A stretch of 64,000 nt of DNA from Tupaia tana (taxonomy: Eukaryota; Chordata; Mammalia; Scandentia; Tupaiidae): positions 193,977,256 to 194,041,255 of the forward strand of contig JAKSZU010000003.1 in assembly GCA_026018925.1 (NCBI GenBank), given 5' to 3'. The notes beneath the pieces were generated by a model. It did no database searches. It was not told where the DNA came from and saw only the letters and a list, made by a program, of their open reading frames with translations. The translations under genes and the position numbers were made by a program. Every line of letters starts with the position of its first letter. Positions within the stretch are counted from its first letter, which is position 1. Shown here in pieces: positions 10,594 through 19,539 of this stretch.

Positions 10594-12425
10594 TAGGTTG
10601 TGACAGTTGGAAGCTCATTGTACAAAATGCTGCGATTAAGTCTCTCACCCACCTTTTCCATGGGATTTCATCTGTTAGCCATTGTGGCTCTTTTATTTTC
10701 CCATGTGGACCATGTAAATGCTGAGACAGAAATGGAAGGAGAAGGAAATGCAACTGGTGAATGTACTGGGTCCTATTACTGTAAAAAAGGGGTGATTTTA
10801 CCCATTTGGGAACCCCAAGACCCTTCTTTCGGGGACAAAATTGCTAGAGCTACTGTGTACTTCGTGGCCATGGTCTACATGTTTCTTGGAGTCTCTATCA
10901 TAGCTGACCGCTTCATGTCCTCTATAGAAGTCATCACATCTCAAGAAAAAGAAATAACCATAAAGAAACCTAACGGAGAGACCACCAAGACGACTGTGAG
11001 GATCTGGAACGAGACCGTTTCTAACCTGACCTTGATGGCCTTGGGATCTTCTGCTCCTGAAATTCTTCTTTCAGTCATTGAAGTGTGTGGCCATAACTTC
11101 ACTGCAGGAGACCTGGGTCCTAGCACCATCGTGGGAAGTGCTGCATTTAATATGTTCATCATTATTGCACTTTGTGTGTATGTGGTCCCTGATGGAGAGA
11201 CAAGGAAGATCAAGCATTTGCGTGTGTTCTTTGTGACGGCAGCCTGGAGCATCTTTGCCTACACCTGGCTTTACATTATTTTGTCTGTCATCTCTCCTGG
11301 TGTTGTGGAGGTCTGGGAAGGTTTACTTACTTTCTTCTTCTTCCCCATCTGTGTGGTGTTTGCTTGGGTGGCAGATAGGAGGCTTCTATTTTACAAGTAT
11401 GTATACAAGAAGTATCGGGCTGGCAAGCAGAGGGGAATGATTATTGAACATGAAGGCGACAGGCCATCTTCCAAGACGGAAATTGAAATGGATGGGAAGG
11501 TGGTCAATTCTCATGTTGACAATTTCTTAGATGGAGCTCTGGTTCTGGAGGTTGATGAGAGGGACCAAGATGATGAAGAGGCTAGGCGAGAAATGGCTAG
11601 GATTCTGAAGGAACTTAAGCAGAAGCATCCAGATAAAGAAATAGAGCAATTAATTGAATTAGCTAACTACCAGGTCCTAAGTCAGCAGCAAAAAAGTAGA
11701 GCATTTTACCGCATTCAAGCTACTCGCCTGATGACAGGAGCTGGCAACATTTTGAAGAGGCATGCCGCTGACCAAGCAAGGAAGGCTGTCAGCATGCATG
11801 AGGTCAACACAGAAGTGGCTGAAAATGACCCTGTTAGTAAGATCTTTTTTGAACAAGGGACATACCAGTGTCTGGAGAACTGTGGTACTGTGGCCCTGAC
11901 TATCATCCGCAGAGGTGGGGATTTGACCAACACTGTGTTCGTTGACTTCAGAACAGAGGATGGCACAGCCAATGCTGGGTCTGATTATGAATTTACTGAA
12001 GGGACTGTGGTCTTTAAGCCTGGTGAGACCCAGAAGGAAATCCGAGTTGGCATCATCGATGATGACATCTTTGAGGAGGATGAAAATTTTCTTGTGCATC
12101 TCAGTAACGTCAGGGTATCTTCTGAAGCTTCAGAAGATGGCATACTAGAAGCCAATCATGTTTCTACACTTGCTTGCCTCGGGTCTCCCTGCACTGCCAC
12201 CGTGACTATTTTTGATGATGATCATGCAGGCATCTTTACTTTTGAGGAACCCGTGACCCATGTGAGTGAGAGCATTGGCATCATGGAAGTGAAAGTATTG
12301 AGAACATCTGGAGCTCGAGGAAATGTTATCGTTCCCTACAAAACCATCGAAGGAACCGCCAGAGGTGGAGGGGAGGACTTTGAGGACACGTGTGGAGAGC
12401 TGGAATTCCAGAACGATGAAATTGT
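10594..12425 (+). ncRNA. SLC8A1: SLC8A1 exon 2, predicted circular RNA (circSLC8A1) unit
   Basis: The exon runs from the base after the CAG at 10591-10593 to the GT|GTAAGT donor and is 1832 nt long, the length I recall for the human exon 2 circle. Exon 2 of this gene is known in other mammals to be back-spliced into an abundant circular RNA. Joining 12425 to 10594 gives GT+T (Val), AGG, TTG, then TGA at 10601-10603, so the circle would encode residues 1-599 plus V-R-L. Using the alternative acceptor three bases later gives V-L and the same stop. Circularisation in this species is inferred, not seen. Confidence 0.6.
10627..12425 (+). CDS. SLC8A1: NCX1 sodium/calcium exchanger, coding part of exon 2 (N-terminal 599 residues)
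   Basis: This is the first coding exon of the plasma-membrane exchanger that moves three Na+ in for one Ca2+ out, the main Ca2+ extrusion route in heart muscle. Residues 1-32 form a signal peptide ending HVNA before ETEMEGEG. N41 in NAT is the known N-glycosylation site. Membrane segments run from about residue 72 to 250. The alpha-1 repeat holds GSSAPE near residue 140 and [12 protein letters not shown] after it. The XIP autoinhibitory segment is 251-270. CBD1 starts near 403 and keeps its Ca2+ ligands in mature numbering: E385, D421, D447, E451 and D498-D500 (codons 12214-12222). CBD2 begins at 533 and is cut by the exon end after two bases of a Val codon. The ATG at 10627 is the first in the exon and has A at -3; the human upstream ATG three codons earlier is TTG here. 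The frame is open throughout, with no break. The C-terminal part lies in exons outside the window. Confidence 0.98.
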
Positions 12426-12432
12426 GTAAGTT
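12424..12432 (+). promoter_or_regulatory. splice donor of exon 2
   Basis: The coding frame runs GAA ATT GT and is followed by GTAAGT at 12426-12431, a full consensus 5' splice site. The Val codon is split after its second base, matching the known exon 2 boundary of SLC8A1 just before the alternatively spliced CBD2 exons. A stop appears shortly after if the intron is retained. Confidence 0.93.
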
Positions 12433-12617
12433 TTTCTTATACATATGTGTGTGTGTGTGTCTGAGAGTGTATATGGATGTGAATGTGTGAATTAGTTTTA
12501 TTTTTTAAATCAATGGTTTACAATGAACAGAATAGTTATTATATAAGACCACTTTCTAAATATTAGTCCTCACCTGAGTGCTACTGATCAATATGCTCTA
12601 TACAGAGATTTGATATC

Positions 12618-12812
12618 AAGATTTTATTTTTATTTTTGTACTTTGGCCTTTTTTGAAAAAGGTAGGGTCTCTTGATATCTCAGTCCTTCTCATGGCCTGT
12701 GCCACTGTTCCTGACTTTTAAGGAGGCAGGAAACTGAAACCAAGCTTCCCATGTGGCCTCAGCCTGTGTCTACCAGTGTGCTAGTGTGGCTGGTACTATT
12801 ACAAATTTTAAG
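12618..12812 (-). mobile_element. possible old SINE, 190 bp after exon 2
   Basis: GTAGGGTCTC near one end and CTTCCCATGTGGCCTCAGCC with a closing GTGTGGCTGG near the other resemble the order of the old SINE families B and C in reverse. Weak match. Confidence 0.3.
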
Positions 12813-14598
12813 TATATTTTAGACCATGATAATTTGACTCTTGGGGCAGAATTTATCAGATCAGTTAAGATGGGTTGAAAATTTTGTATTCTATTTTGAA
12901 TCATATAGCTTACATAGAAAGTAATATTCAAAACATAATATTTAAAATTTTATTGCTGATAGGTCCCCAATTTTATTACAAATTGGGAAAACCCAAAAAG
13001 GAAACACCTCTGAACAGAATTTCCTGGCTCAAAGTCTGGCTGGAAATAATGCTGTGGGTTTTATCTAACATTGTTTTTGTGACAATATAAGATAGTGTTT
13101 CTGCCTAAATGCTAATGCTTAATTATCACTTAATGACCAATCTTGCTTCTTGGGTTTTTTGCCAAAGTGGGAAAAACCACAGGGCTCTTACTTAGTTCCA
13201 GTGTGGTGTTACTTTACGAGGTTAAACAAGTGTTTTTACTCTACTGATGTAGTGATGAGGAGAGAAAAGAGATTCTTCCCAAACATCCTAGTTGATGGAA
13301 ATAGGTCAGAGGAAAATATACGTGGAGAACGTTTTACTCTTTCTGTTGGCACTTTACAGTAGCTGTACCCATTCGTATAACTTTCATTGCAATATATTGT
13401 TATAATTTCTAAATTTTATTATTAGTTGTTATTACTCTCTTACTGTGCCTAATTTATAAATTAAACTTTATCATATGATATGTATAGGAAAATCATAGTG
13501 TGTGTGTGTGTATGTGTGTGTGTGTGTATGTATGTCGGGAAAGTCATGACGTGTTTTTGTTTTTCTATGCAAAAATGCATCATGACTTTGTAGACAACCC
13601 TACACACACACACACACACACACACCCTTGTGGTTTCTGGCACACATAAATAGGGTGAGGAGTCTTGGTATGTGTACTCCACAGATAAGGAGAGACTACT
13701 ATAGTAGTAAATTAATATACACACCTAAGAAAGAGTTTTTTCAAAGGTCTTGCATTGAATGTGATCTTGCCCAGTTAGCACATAAAAACTTTAATTCTCA
13801 TTGTGTTGTCTAATCATAGAAGGTTATGGAACCTCCCTGCATCAGGAAGCATTTGTAATCTGTGTAAAAGTGAATGGCATGCTATTAAAGGTGTTTTTCA
13901 TGTTATTAAATGAACTCACAAGGGTAGTCTTTAAATATAACTAAATTGTGTCTTGTTTATTTAGCTTAGGATGTTTTGTCAAGAACATTTGGTCTTGCTT
14001 TCTCTTAAGAACCATGAACCTGTACTTGTTTAATTAAGAGGCAGACTTGCCCTATCTACTCTACTGTTTAGAACTTTTACCAACCCATAGAGAAATAGCC
14101 TTCTTTTGGGTGGCACAAGGTAGAGCAGAAAAATAAGGATTAAAAAAGATAATAGTTTGACAGTGATTTGATGGAATAATTTACTCTGCCAAGCTTCAAT
14201 GAGAACAGTTATCCTCTGCAATTAAGTTGATTTTACTTTTGCTAAGGAAGGAATATTGCCAAACTAACCTTTAGAAATTTAGATTTCTTATGAAAATTGC
14301 TAACAATTGGTAACGTTGGTGAAATTGGTAAGAATATACATCTCTGTATACATATTGTTAGGGATGTTCTACATGGATCACCAATTCCTGTCTATAAAAT
14401 TCTTACTGTGCCTTATTTGCTAAGTTGAAATGTGAAAATTTAAAAATGCCCAAGCGTTTTCTTTATAAGTGGAATGAAGTTATAAACAGACATTTTTTAA
14501 ATTTATATAGTTTTAATTTTAAAGGGTTTTCATCTTGATTTCATAGTTTTACTGACAGGATGTGTAATAGGTTTATAATTTGCATACATTTGTTCATA
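12812..14598. other. AT-rich intron, mostly unique
   Basis: Apart from the TG/MITE/CA palindrome at 13498-13626 I see no identifiable element. Open frames here are short and without domains. Confidence 0.5.
13498..13626. mobile_element. palindromic mariner-like MITE flanked by TG and CA tracts
   Basis: The core (about 13532-13600) has GTCGGGAAAGTCATGAC on the left and CATGACTTTGTAGACAACCC on the right, the inverted ends of the MITE also at 17936, 29792 and 42720. The left side continues into (TG)n and the right side into (CA)n, which extends the inverted symmetry to about 129 bp. Confidence 0.75.
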
Positions 14599-14616
14599 AA
14601 ATTGGGACTTACTCTT

Positions 14617-14890
14617 GGGACCAGCAGTTAGTGTAATGACTATGTCGCTGGACTCCCACAGAGTCAACCGCGGTTCGTGTCCCGGACCCAGTGGCTTAAA
14701 ACTCACTCCGGGCGCGTGTGCGTGTGTGCCCAAGACCCTGAGAGGAGAATGGAGGAGAAGGGATTGAGGCTTGGCCATGGCCCCTGGGAGGTGATTTCTC
14801 GCTTTCTATCTCATTATCTCTCTCTGTCTGGCGAGCGCATGCGCCCTATAGCAAAAAGGTCTCCAAAAGAAAAAAATAAAAAAAAGAAAG
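14617..14890 (+). mobile_element. long SINE family A, young full-length copy
   Basis: Starts GGGACCAGCAGTTAGTG. The A box lies near TTAGTGTAATGAC, the B box is GGTTCGTGTCC, and the copy ends GCGCCCTATAGCAAAAAG. It is flanked by a perfect 18-bp target-site duplication, AAATTGGGACTTACTCTT, at 14599-14616 and 14891-14908. CpG-rich. It is the nearest well-preserved + copy downstream of exon 2. Confidence 0.96.
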
Positions 14891-14979
14891 AAATTGGGAC
14901 TTACTCTTATATATCAAGGATTCAAACATAGTGTTTCCAGAAAAATGCAGTTTACAAACCGTTAGTCTTTCAAAAAATT

Positions 14980-15150
14980 ATTAATTTTTTAATTTTTATT
15001 TCTTTATCTATATACATTTAGCCACTGTATATATTACATAAATAAAATGCACATTAGTCCAGTTAAAAATACTATCATACACAGTATCATCAACAGATAA
15101 TTTTCCATTTTTGTGTGTCTTACATGCTTTCTTTTTCACCTTGATTTCCT
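14980..15150. repeat. unclassified interspersed repeat, copy 2 of 2
   Basis: Partner of 1144-1335. The shared core runs from ATTAGTCCAGTTAAA to CCATTTTTGTGTGTCTTAC. The flanks differ, so it is a dispersed repeat and not a segmental duplication. Confidence 0.5.
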
Positions 15151-15499
15151 TCCTCCTTTAAAAAAAGGATCTATTTTCCTTTGGTGGGTATCTCCAATGC
15201 TAGGTCCAAATAGTCAGATAAAAGGAAAAGGAAGTTTGTCATCATGCATGATTTTGAATTACATAGACACAACCGAACTTACCATTATGAATGAATTTAT
15301 ATCTCATCCAGTTCCATAATCAATTTTTGAGAGATGACTTTCTTCAAAAGCTGCACTATGGAGATGGAGTTGTTGACACTACTGAACTTTATTAAGTACT
15401 TTGAAAAACTTTTGTTGTTGTTTAATGCTGTATGTGAAGGTAGAATTTGTGACTCTTTCCAGAGTACCATAGAGAGATTCCTGGAAAATCTTGGTCTTT

Positions 15500-15761
15500 T
15501 AATTTTTTTTAGAAAGGTATTTTTGCTGCTATAGGGTGGGTGCACTTGCCAGAGAGACAGAAAGACAGAGAAATAGAAAGTGAGAAATCACTCACTGGGG
15601 GGATGGCCACGCCACAATCCCTTCTCTAGTCTCCTCTTGGGATCTTGGGCACACACACACATGTGCCTGGCATGAGTTTTAAGATGCCAGGTCTGGGACT
15701 TGAACCATGGTGGATTGTGTGGGAATTCAGCAAGGTAACCATTATGGCAACTACTGGTCCC
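15500..15761 (-). mobile_element. long SINE family A
   Basis: Reverse copy from GCTGCTATAGGGTGGGTG to AACTACTGGTCCC. AAATCTTGGTCTTTT before it and AAATCCTGGTCTTAA after it form a diverged target-site duplication. Confidence 0.88.
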
Positions 15762-16592
15762 AAATCCTGGTCTTAAATATTATCCAATTTCAAGGAACCA
15801 TAAACCAAAATAGTAGTAGAGTCCAATTCTGATAAGGGATGCAGACTTAGAGGCAGTATTAGCTATGTTGATTCTTTGATTTCAAGAACAAGATGGATTC
15901 CTGATTTTTATACTGAAAGTCATTAAATGCATAAGAATGTCTGCACCTATTAATTAATATTCTTACATAAGTTGAATTATTTCAATTTGACTATTTCAAA
16001 ATCAAAATGTATTTTTGAGAAAAATTCTAATAAGTGATAAAAGGTGCTTGTACCCTCTCCTAAAATAATTTCTCAGCAAAACATATTTAAATTACAATGC
16101 AAAAGTCCAGTAAGTAGATAAAATTATAGCTAGCACATGCTTTTGGATAAACTCAGTCAATAACAAATAAAACCATGCCAATTAATCCTGACTTTCAACA
16201 GCTAATAAAAAATAAATGAAGACTATGCTAATTCAATTTGTGGTTTGGTAGATGATATCTGCAGATCTGAAATGCTGCTAATTATTGTTCTCTAATATGC
16301 TAGTTTAGTGGCAATAATTATAATAGAATATTATTTTGTTTTCTGAGGTCTAACTGTACAAGAAAGTGATAATGTTAATTAATGTAGCTGCAAATCAAAT
16401 TTAATTACTTAGTTATAGACTAGTAGTAATAGCATTTGGGGAAGACAATTCAAAGAATCATACATGTTTACTATTATATATTTACATAGAGTTGAAAACA
16501 ACAAAGTATGTAAGTTGGAATGTTTATAGGATATATTACCTAGCTAATCAGTTTACTTGGGGTTCCAGCCAAGAATTATTTTATTTGACTTT
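15762..16592. other. AT-rich stretch, nothing recognised
   Basis: Rich in TTAATTA and AATAAT runs. No repeat family, exon or RNA gene recognised. Confidence 0.5.
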
Positions 16593-16639
16593 ACCTATTT
16601 TATTTATTTTTTATTTGACCAGATAGGAACAGAGCGAGA

Positions 16640-16688
<49 letters not shown>

Positions 16689-16786
16689 TGGAAGGTGAGA
16701 AAGCAAGCTGCCAGGTCCGGGACTCAAACCATGGTTAGCCATGTGGGAGCCCAGTGCCCTTAACCACCATGCCACCTGCCAGCCCC
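16593..16786 (-). mobile_element. short tRNA-derived SINE (family S) with expanded GA tract
   Basis: Reverse copy: TTTATTTGACCAGA, then (GA)n to about 16686, GTGAGAAAGCAAGCTGCC, GGTCCGGGACTCAAACC (B-box complement) and CCTGCCAGCCCC. It lacks the roughly 110-bp C-rich middle block of family A. Confidence 0.85.
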
Positions 16787-17935
16787 ACCACAGCATAATG
16801 TATTAAACCAAGGGTCCATCCAGAATTAATGTTTAAACAACTATTACATTTTCAAGGATGGTTATAACTTCATTAACTAGGAAAAATTATATGCAAAAAC
16901 ACCTCAAGAGAAACAGCTCTTGGACCTTCAATATTGACATCATTTTTTTTTCTTTTTTTGGAAATAGGACTAGAAAAGAAATAAAATACAATTTCACTAT
17001 ATGTAGGATGAATTATTATTATTATATTCAGCAAAAATTATACTTTGTATTTGTATTTACAGTGTTCTTCCCTTGCCATATAGAATTCCAAGAAATAAAG
17101 ACTTAGCTGTATGAGATAGCAATTCAGTTTTGAGAGGAGAACAAACGATACAATACAATGAGACAGCCAGATGTAATAAAGGTGAGACAGAAATATTAAG
17201 AAAACTTCAGGCAAAAAGGAAAGCATGAATCTTGTGGTAATCAGAAGAGAAGAAGAATTTTGTGTGGAGAAATAAGAAATGATGAAAAATATTTGAGATA
17301 ATATTAGACAGGAAATGCTTTGAGCATGTATTACTTTGCATTCAACCTATTCAAGATTTACTTTATAGAAATATAATTTTATATGCTTTTAAACTATTAA
17401 AATGATCGACACATGATACTTTATATTGACATAAACTATTATAGGTAATGTGCTAACAAGAAGTTTGGATGAAACTATTTTTGGCATTTTAAAGAATTTC
17501 TGCTTTCCTGGATAATTTTTTCAGACTGGAGAAGATATTTATCTCTTTTTTTTCAGAGCCAAACCACATGTAGTATCATCTGCACACCTAAATTACAACT
17601 ACAAGATGTTTTTATAAGTGCATATGTTTTTTGAATGCATAAGTATTATAAAAATATGATGGGATAGGTGCCAAAAACATTTATAAGTTTTAATTCAGTA
17701 CTGCCAGGAGCCTACATTGATTATGAACAGAAAGGTTGTTTACCAGATTGCCACATTTGCTGTTGTAATCTCATTTCCCAGTGTTAATTAGAGTTTGGGA
17801 GTTATACATAGTTATGTAAAGAAATTTTACTGTAGCAAATGAGATTTCATAATTTAGACTCAGTAAAGTGTTTAAGGTCTTTTTTCTGAGTTATTATTCA
17901 AGACTACTATATAGAAATCTGATGCCTATGTAATA
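16787..17935. other. AT-rich stretch, nothing recognised
   Basis: About 1.1 kb of low-GC intron without a recognisable repeat or exon. Confidence 0.5.
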
Positions 17936-18005
17936 TTAGGTTGTCAGAAAAGTCATGACATGTTTTTCTATGCAAAAATGCATGATGACTTTCCCCCAAA
18001 AACAA
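17936..18005. mobile_element. palindromic mariner-like MITE
   Basis: Begins TTAGGTTGTCAGAAAAGTC after a TA. The core is TTTTTCTATGCAAAAATG, then GATGACTTT; the right terminus is degraded but TA follows at 18006. About 70 bp. Confidence 0.75.
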
Positions 18006-18097
18006 TAGTTCATGGATAGAGAACAATTTATATATCAGTCAAGTAACACATATTTATTTTCCTTAATTTTTTAAAAGAAATAATTAATTTTATTATG

Positions 18098-18250
18098 TTT
18101 AAAAATTTCTATAGGGAACATGCACTCACCAGAGAGAGAATGAGAGAGAGTGAGAGAAAGTGAGAAAGCAGGCCACTAGGTCCGGGATTCAGACTGTGGT
18201 CTGCCATGTGGGATTCTAGCGCCTTAACCACCACACCAGCTGCTGGCCCC
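18098..18250 (-). mobile_element. short SINE family S
   Basis: Reverse copy: TCTATAGGGAACATGCAC, a GA-rich block, GCAGGCCACTAGGTCCGG and GCTGCTGGCCCC. Shorter than family A because the C-rich middle block is absent. Confidence 0.82.
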
Positions 18251-18333
18251 AGCATATCTAATAAGCCAGTGATTTCTAACTCACACAGAGCTAATCATTT
18301 TGAAAGATATGATTTTTAAAAATCCTTACACTT

Positions 18334-18632
18334 GGGACTAGCAGTTGGTGTAATGACTATGTTGCTGGTCTCCCACGTAATCGACATCAGTTCGCGTCTC
18401 GGTCCCGGTGGTTTAAACTCACACTGGGCGCGTGTGTGTGCATGCCCAAGATCCCGAGAGGAGAATGGAGGAGAAGGGATTGCAGTGTGGCCATCCTCCC
18501 TGGGGGATGATTTCTCGCTTTCTGTCTCTCTGTCTGTCTTTCTGGCGAGTGCACACGCCCTATAGCAAAAAAAAAAAAAAAAAAAAAAAAACAGAAAACA
18601 AAAGCAAAAACAAAACCTCTCCCCCCAAAAAA
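18334..18632 (+). mobile_element. long SINE family A with long A tail
   Basis: Starts GGGACTAGCAGTTGGTG and ends CGCCCTATAGC plus a roughly 26-A run. Target-site duplication ATCCTTACACT at 18322-18332 and 18635-18645. Confidence 0.93.
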
Positions 18633-18926
18633 GTATCCTTACACTCTAGATTAGGAGATAGTGAGATAATGCAGTTTTGTGAAGCACATGCATCATTATG
18701 AATACATCCGATAAGCTGTAAGGGAAAACTTAATTTTGGATAAGCTGTTTGCATTTGTTTTTGAAGGACAGAGGCATCACTGGAAAGAAAAATGGAATGT
18801 GCATTTTTAGATGAAGTCACATCAGTAAACGAGAGATTATGAGTCATTTCAATAAATAAGATAATTGTCAACATTAGTGAAAGATTCAGTACAGGTTTAT
18901 TTTCTTCTATTTTATTTTATTTTTCT

Positions 18927-19027
18927 TCCCTTCATTTATTATTTCCTTCTTTCCTTCTCTCCTTCCTTCTCTCTTTCCTTCTCTCCTTCCTTCTCTCCTT
19001 CCTTCCTTCCTTCCTTTCTTTCTTCCT

Positions 19028-19063
<36 letters not shown>

Positions 19064-19090
19064 TTTCTTTCTTTTTTCCTCTTTCTTCCA
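18927..19090. repeat. (CTTT/CTTC)n polypyrimidine microsatellite
   Basis: About 160 bp of almost pure pyrimidine, CTTC units on the left grading into CTTT units on the right. The long lysine/glutamate-rich frame on the other strand is a by-product of the repeat. Confidence 0.95.
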
Positions 19091-19285
19091 TGCAATTTTA
19101 AATCATTATGAGGGTATTTACATAAAGAACCATTGTTTTTGGAGCCCTTTTTGGATAGAAAGTGTGAAAACAAAATTAGACCTTTTAAGAGAATTTACAA
19201 AATTACAAAATTTCTAGTAAAATATTATAAGTATTTTATCTTGCTCTTTATAACTTAGTCCACAGTCTAGGAGTTTCAACTTACT

Positions 19286-19522
19286 GGGACCAGCGAATGG
19301 CATAAGGGTTATGTCACTGGACTCCCACGTAGTTGATTGAGGTTTGAGTCCTGGATCCAGCAACTTGAAACTCACACTAGGTACATGTGCATGTATGCTC
19401 AAAGACCTGAAAGGAGAATGGAAGAGAAGGGGATTGCAGCATGGTTATCTCCTGGAGTTATGGGGCATAATTGCCTTTTTTCTCTCTGGTGAGCAGATGT
19501 GCCCTGTAGCAAAAAAGAAGAA
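19286..19522 (+). mobile_element. long SINE family A
   Basis: Starts GGGACCAGCGAATGGCATAA. The C-rich block is disrupted and the end reads GTGCCCTGTAGCAAAAAAG. GAGTTTCAACTTACT and GAATTTCAATTTACC flank it as a diverged target-site duplication. Confidence 0.88.
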
Positions 19523-19539
19523 TTTCAATTTACCTTAAT

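Noticed and set aside
12426-12429. Coding frame running to a TAA four bases past the exon
   Set aside because: That stop lies in the GTAAGT donor; the true transcript splices at 12426.
10941-12444. Long open frames on the - strand and in other + frames across exon 2
   Set aside because: Shadows of the conserved NCX1 frame; none has a known domain.
18907-19173. Lysine/glutamate/arginine-rich open frame on the - strand
   Set aside because: By-product of the CTTT/CTTC microsatellite; no start context or domain.
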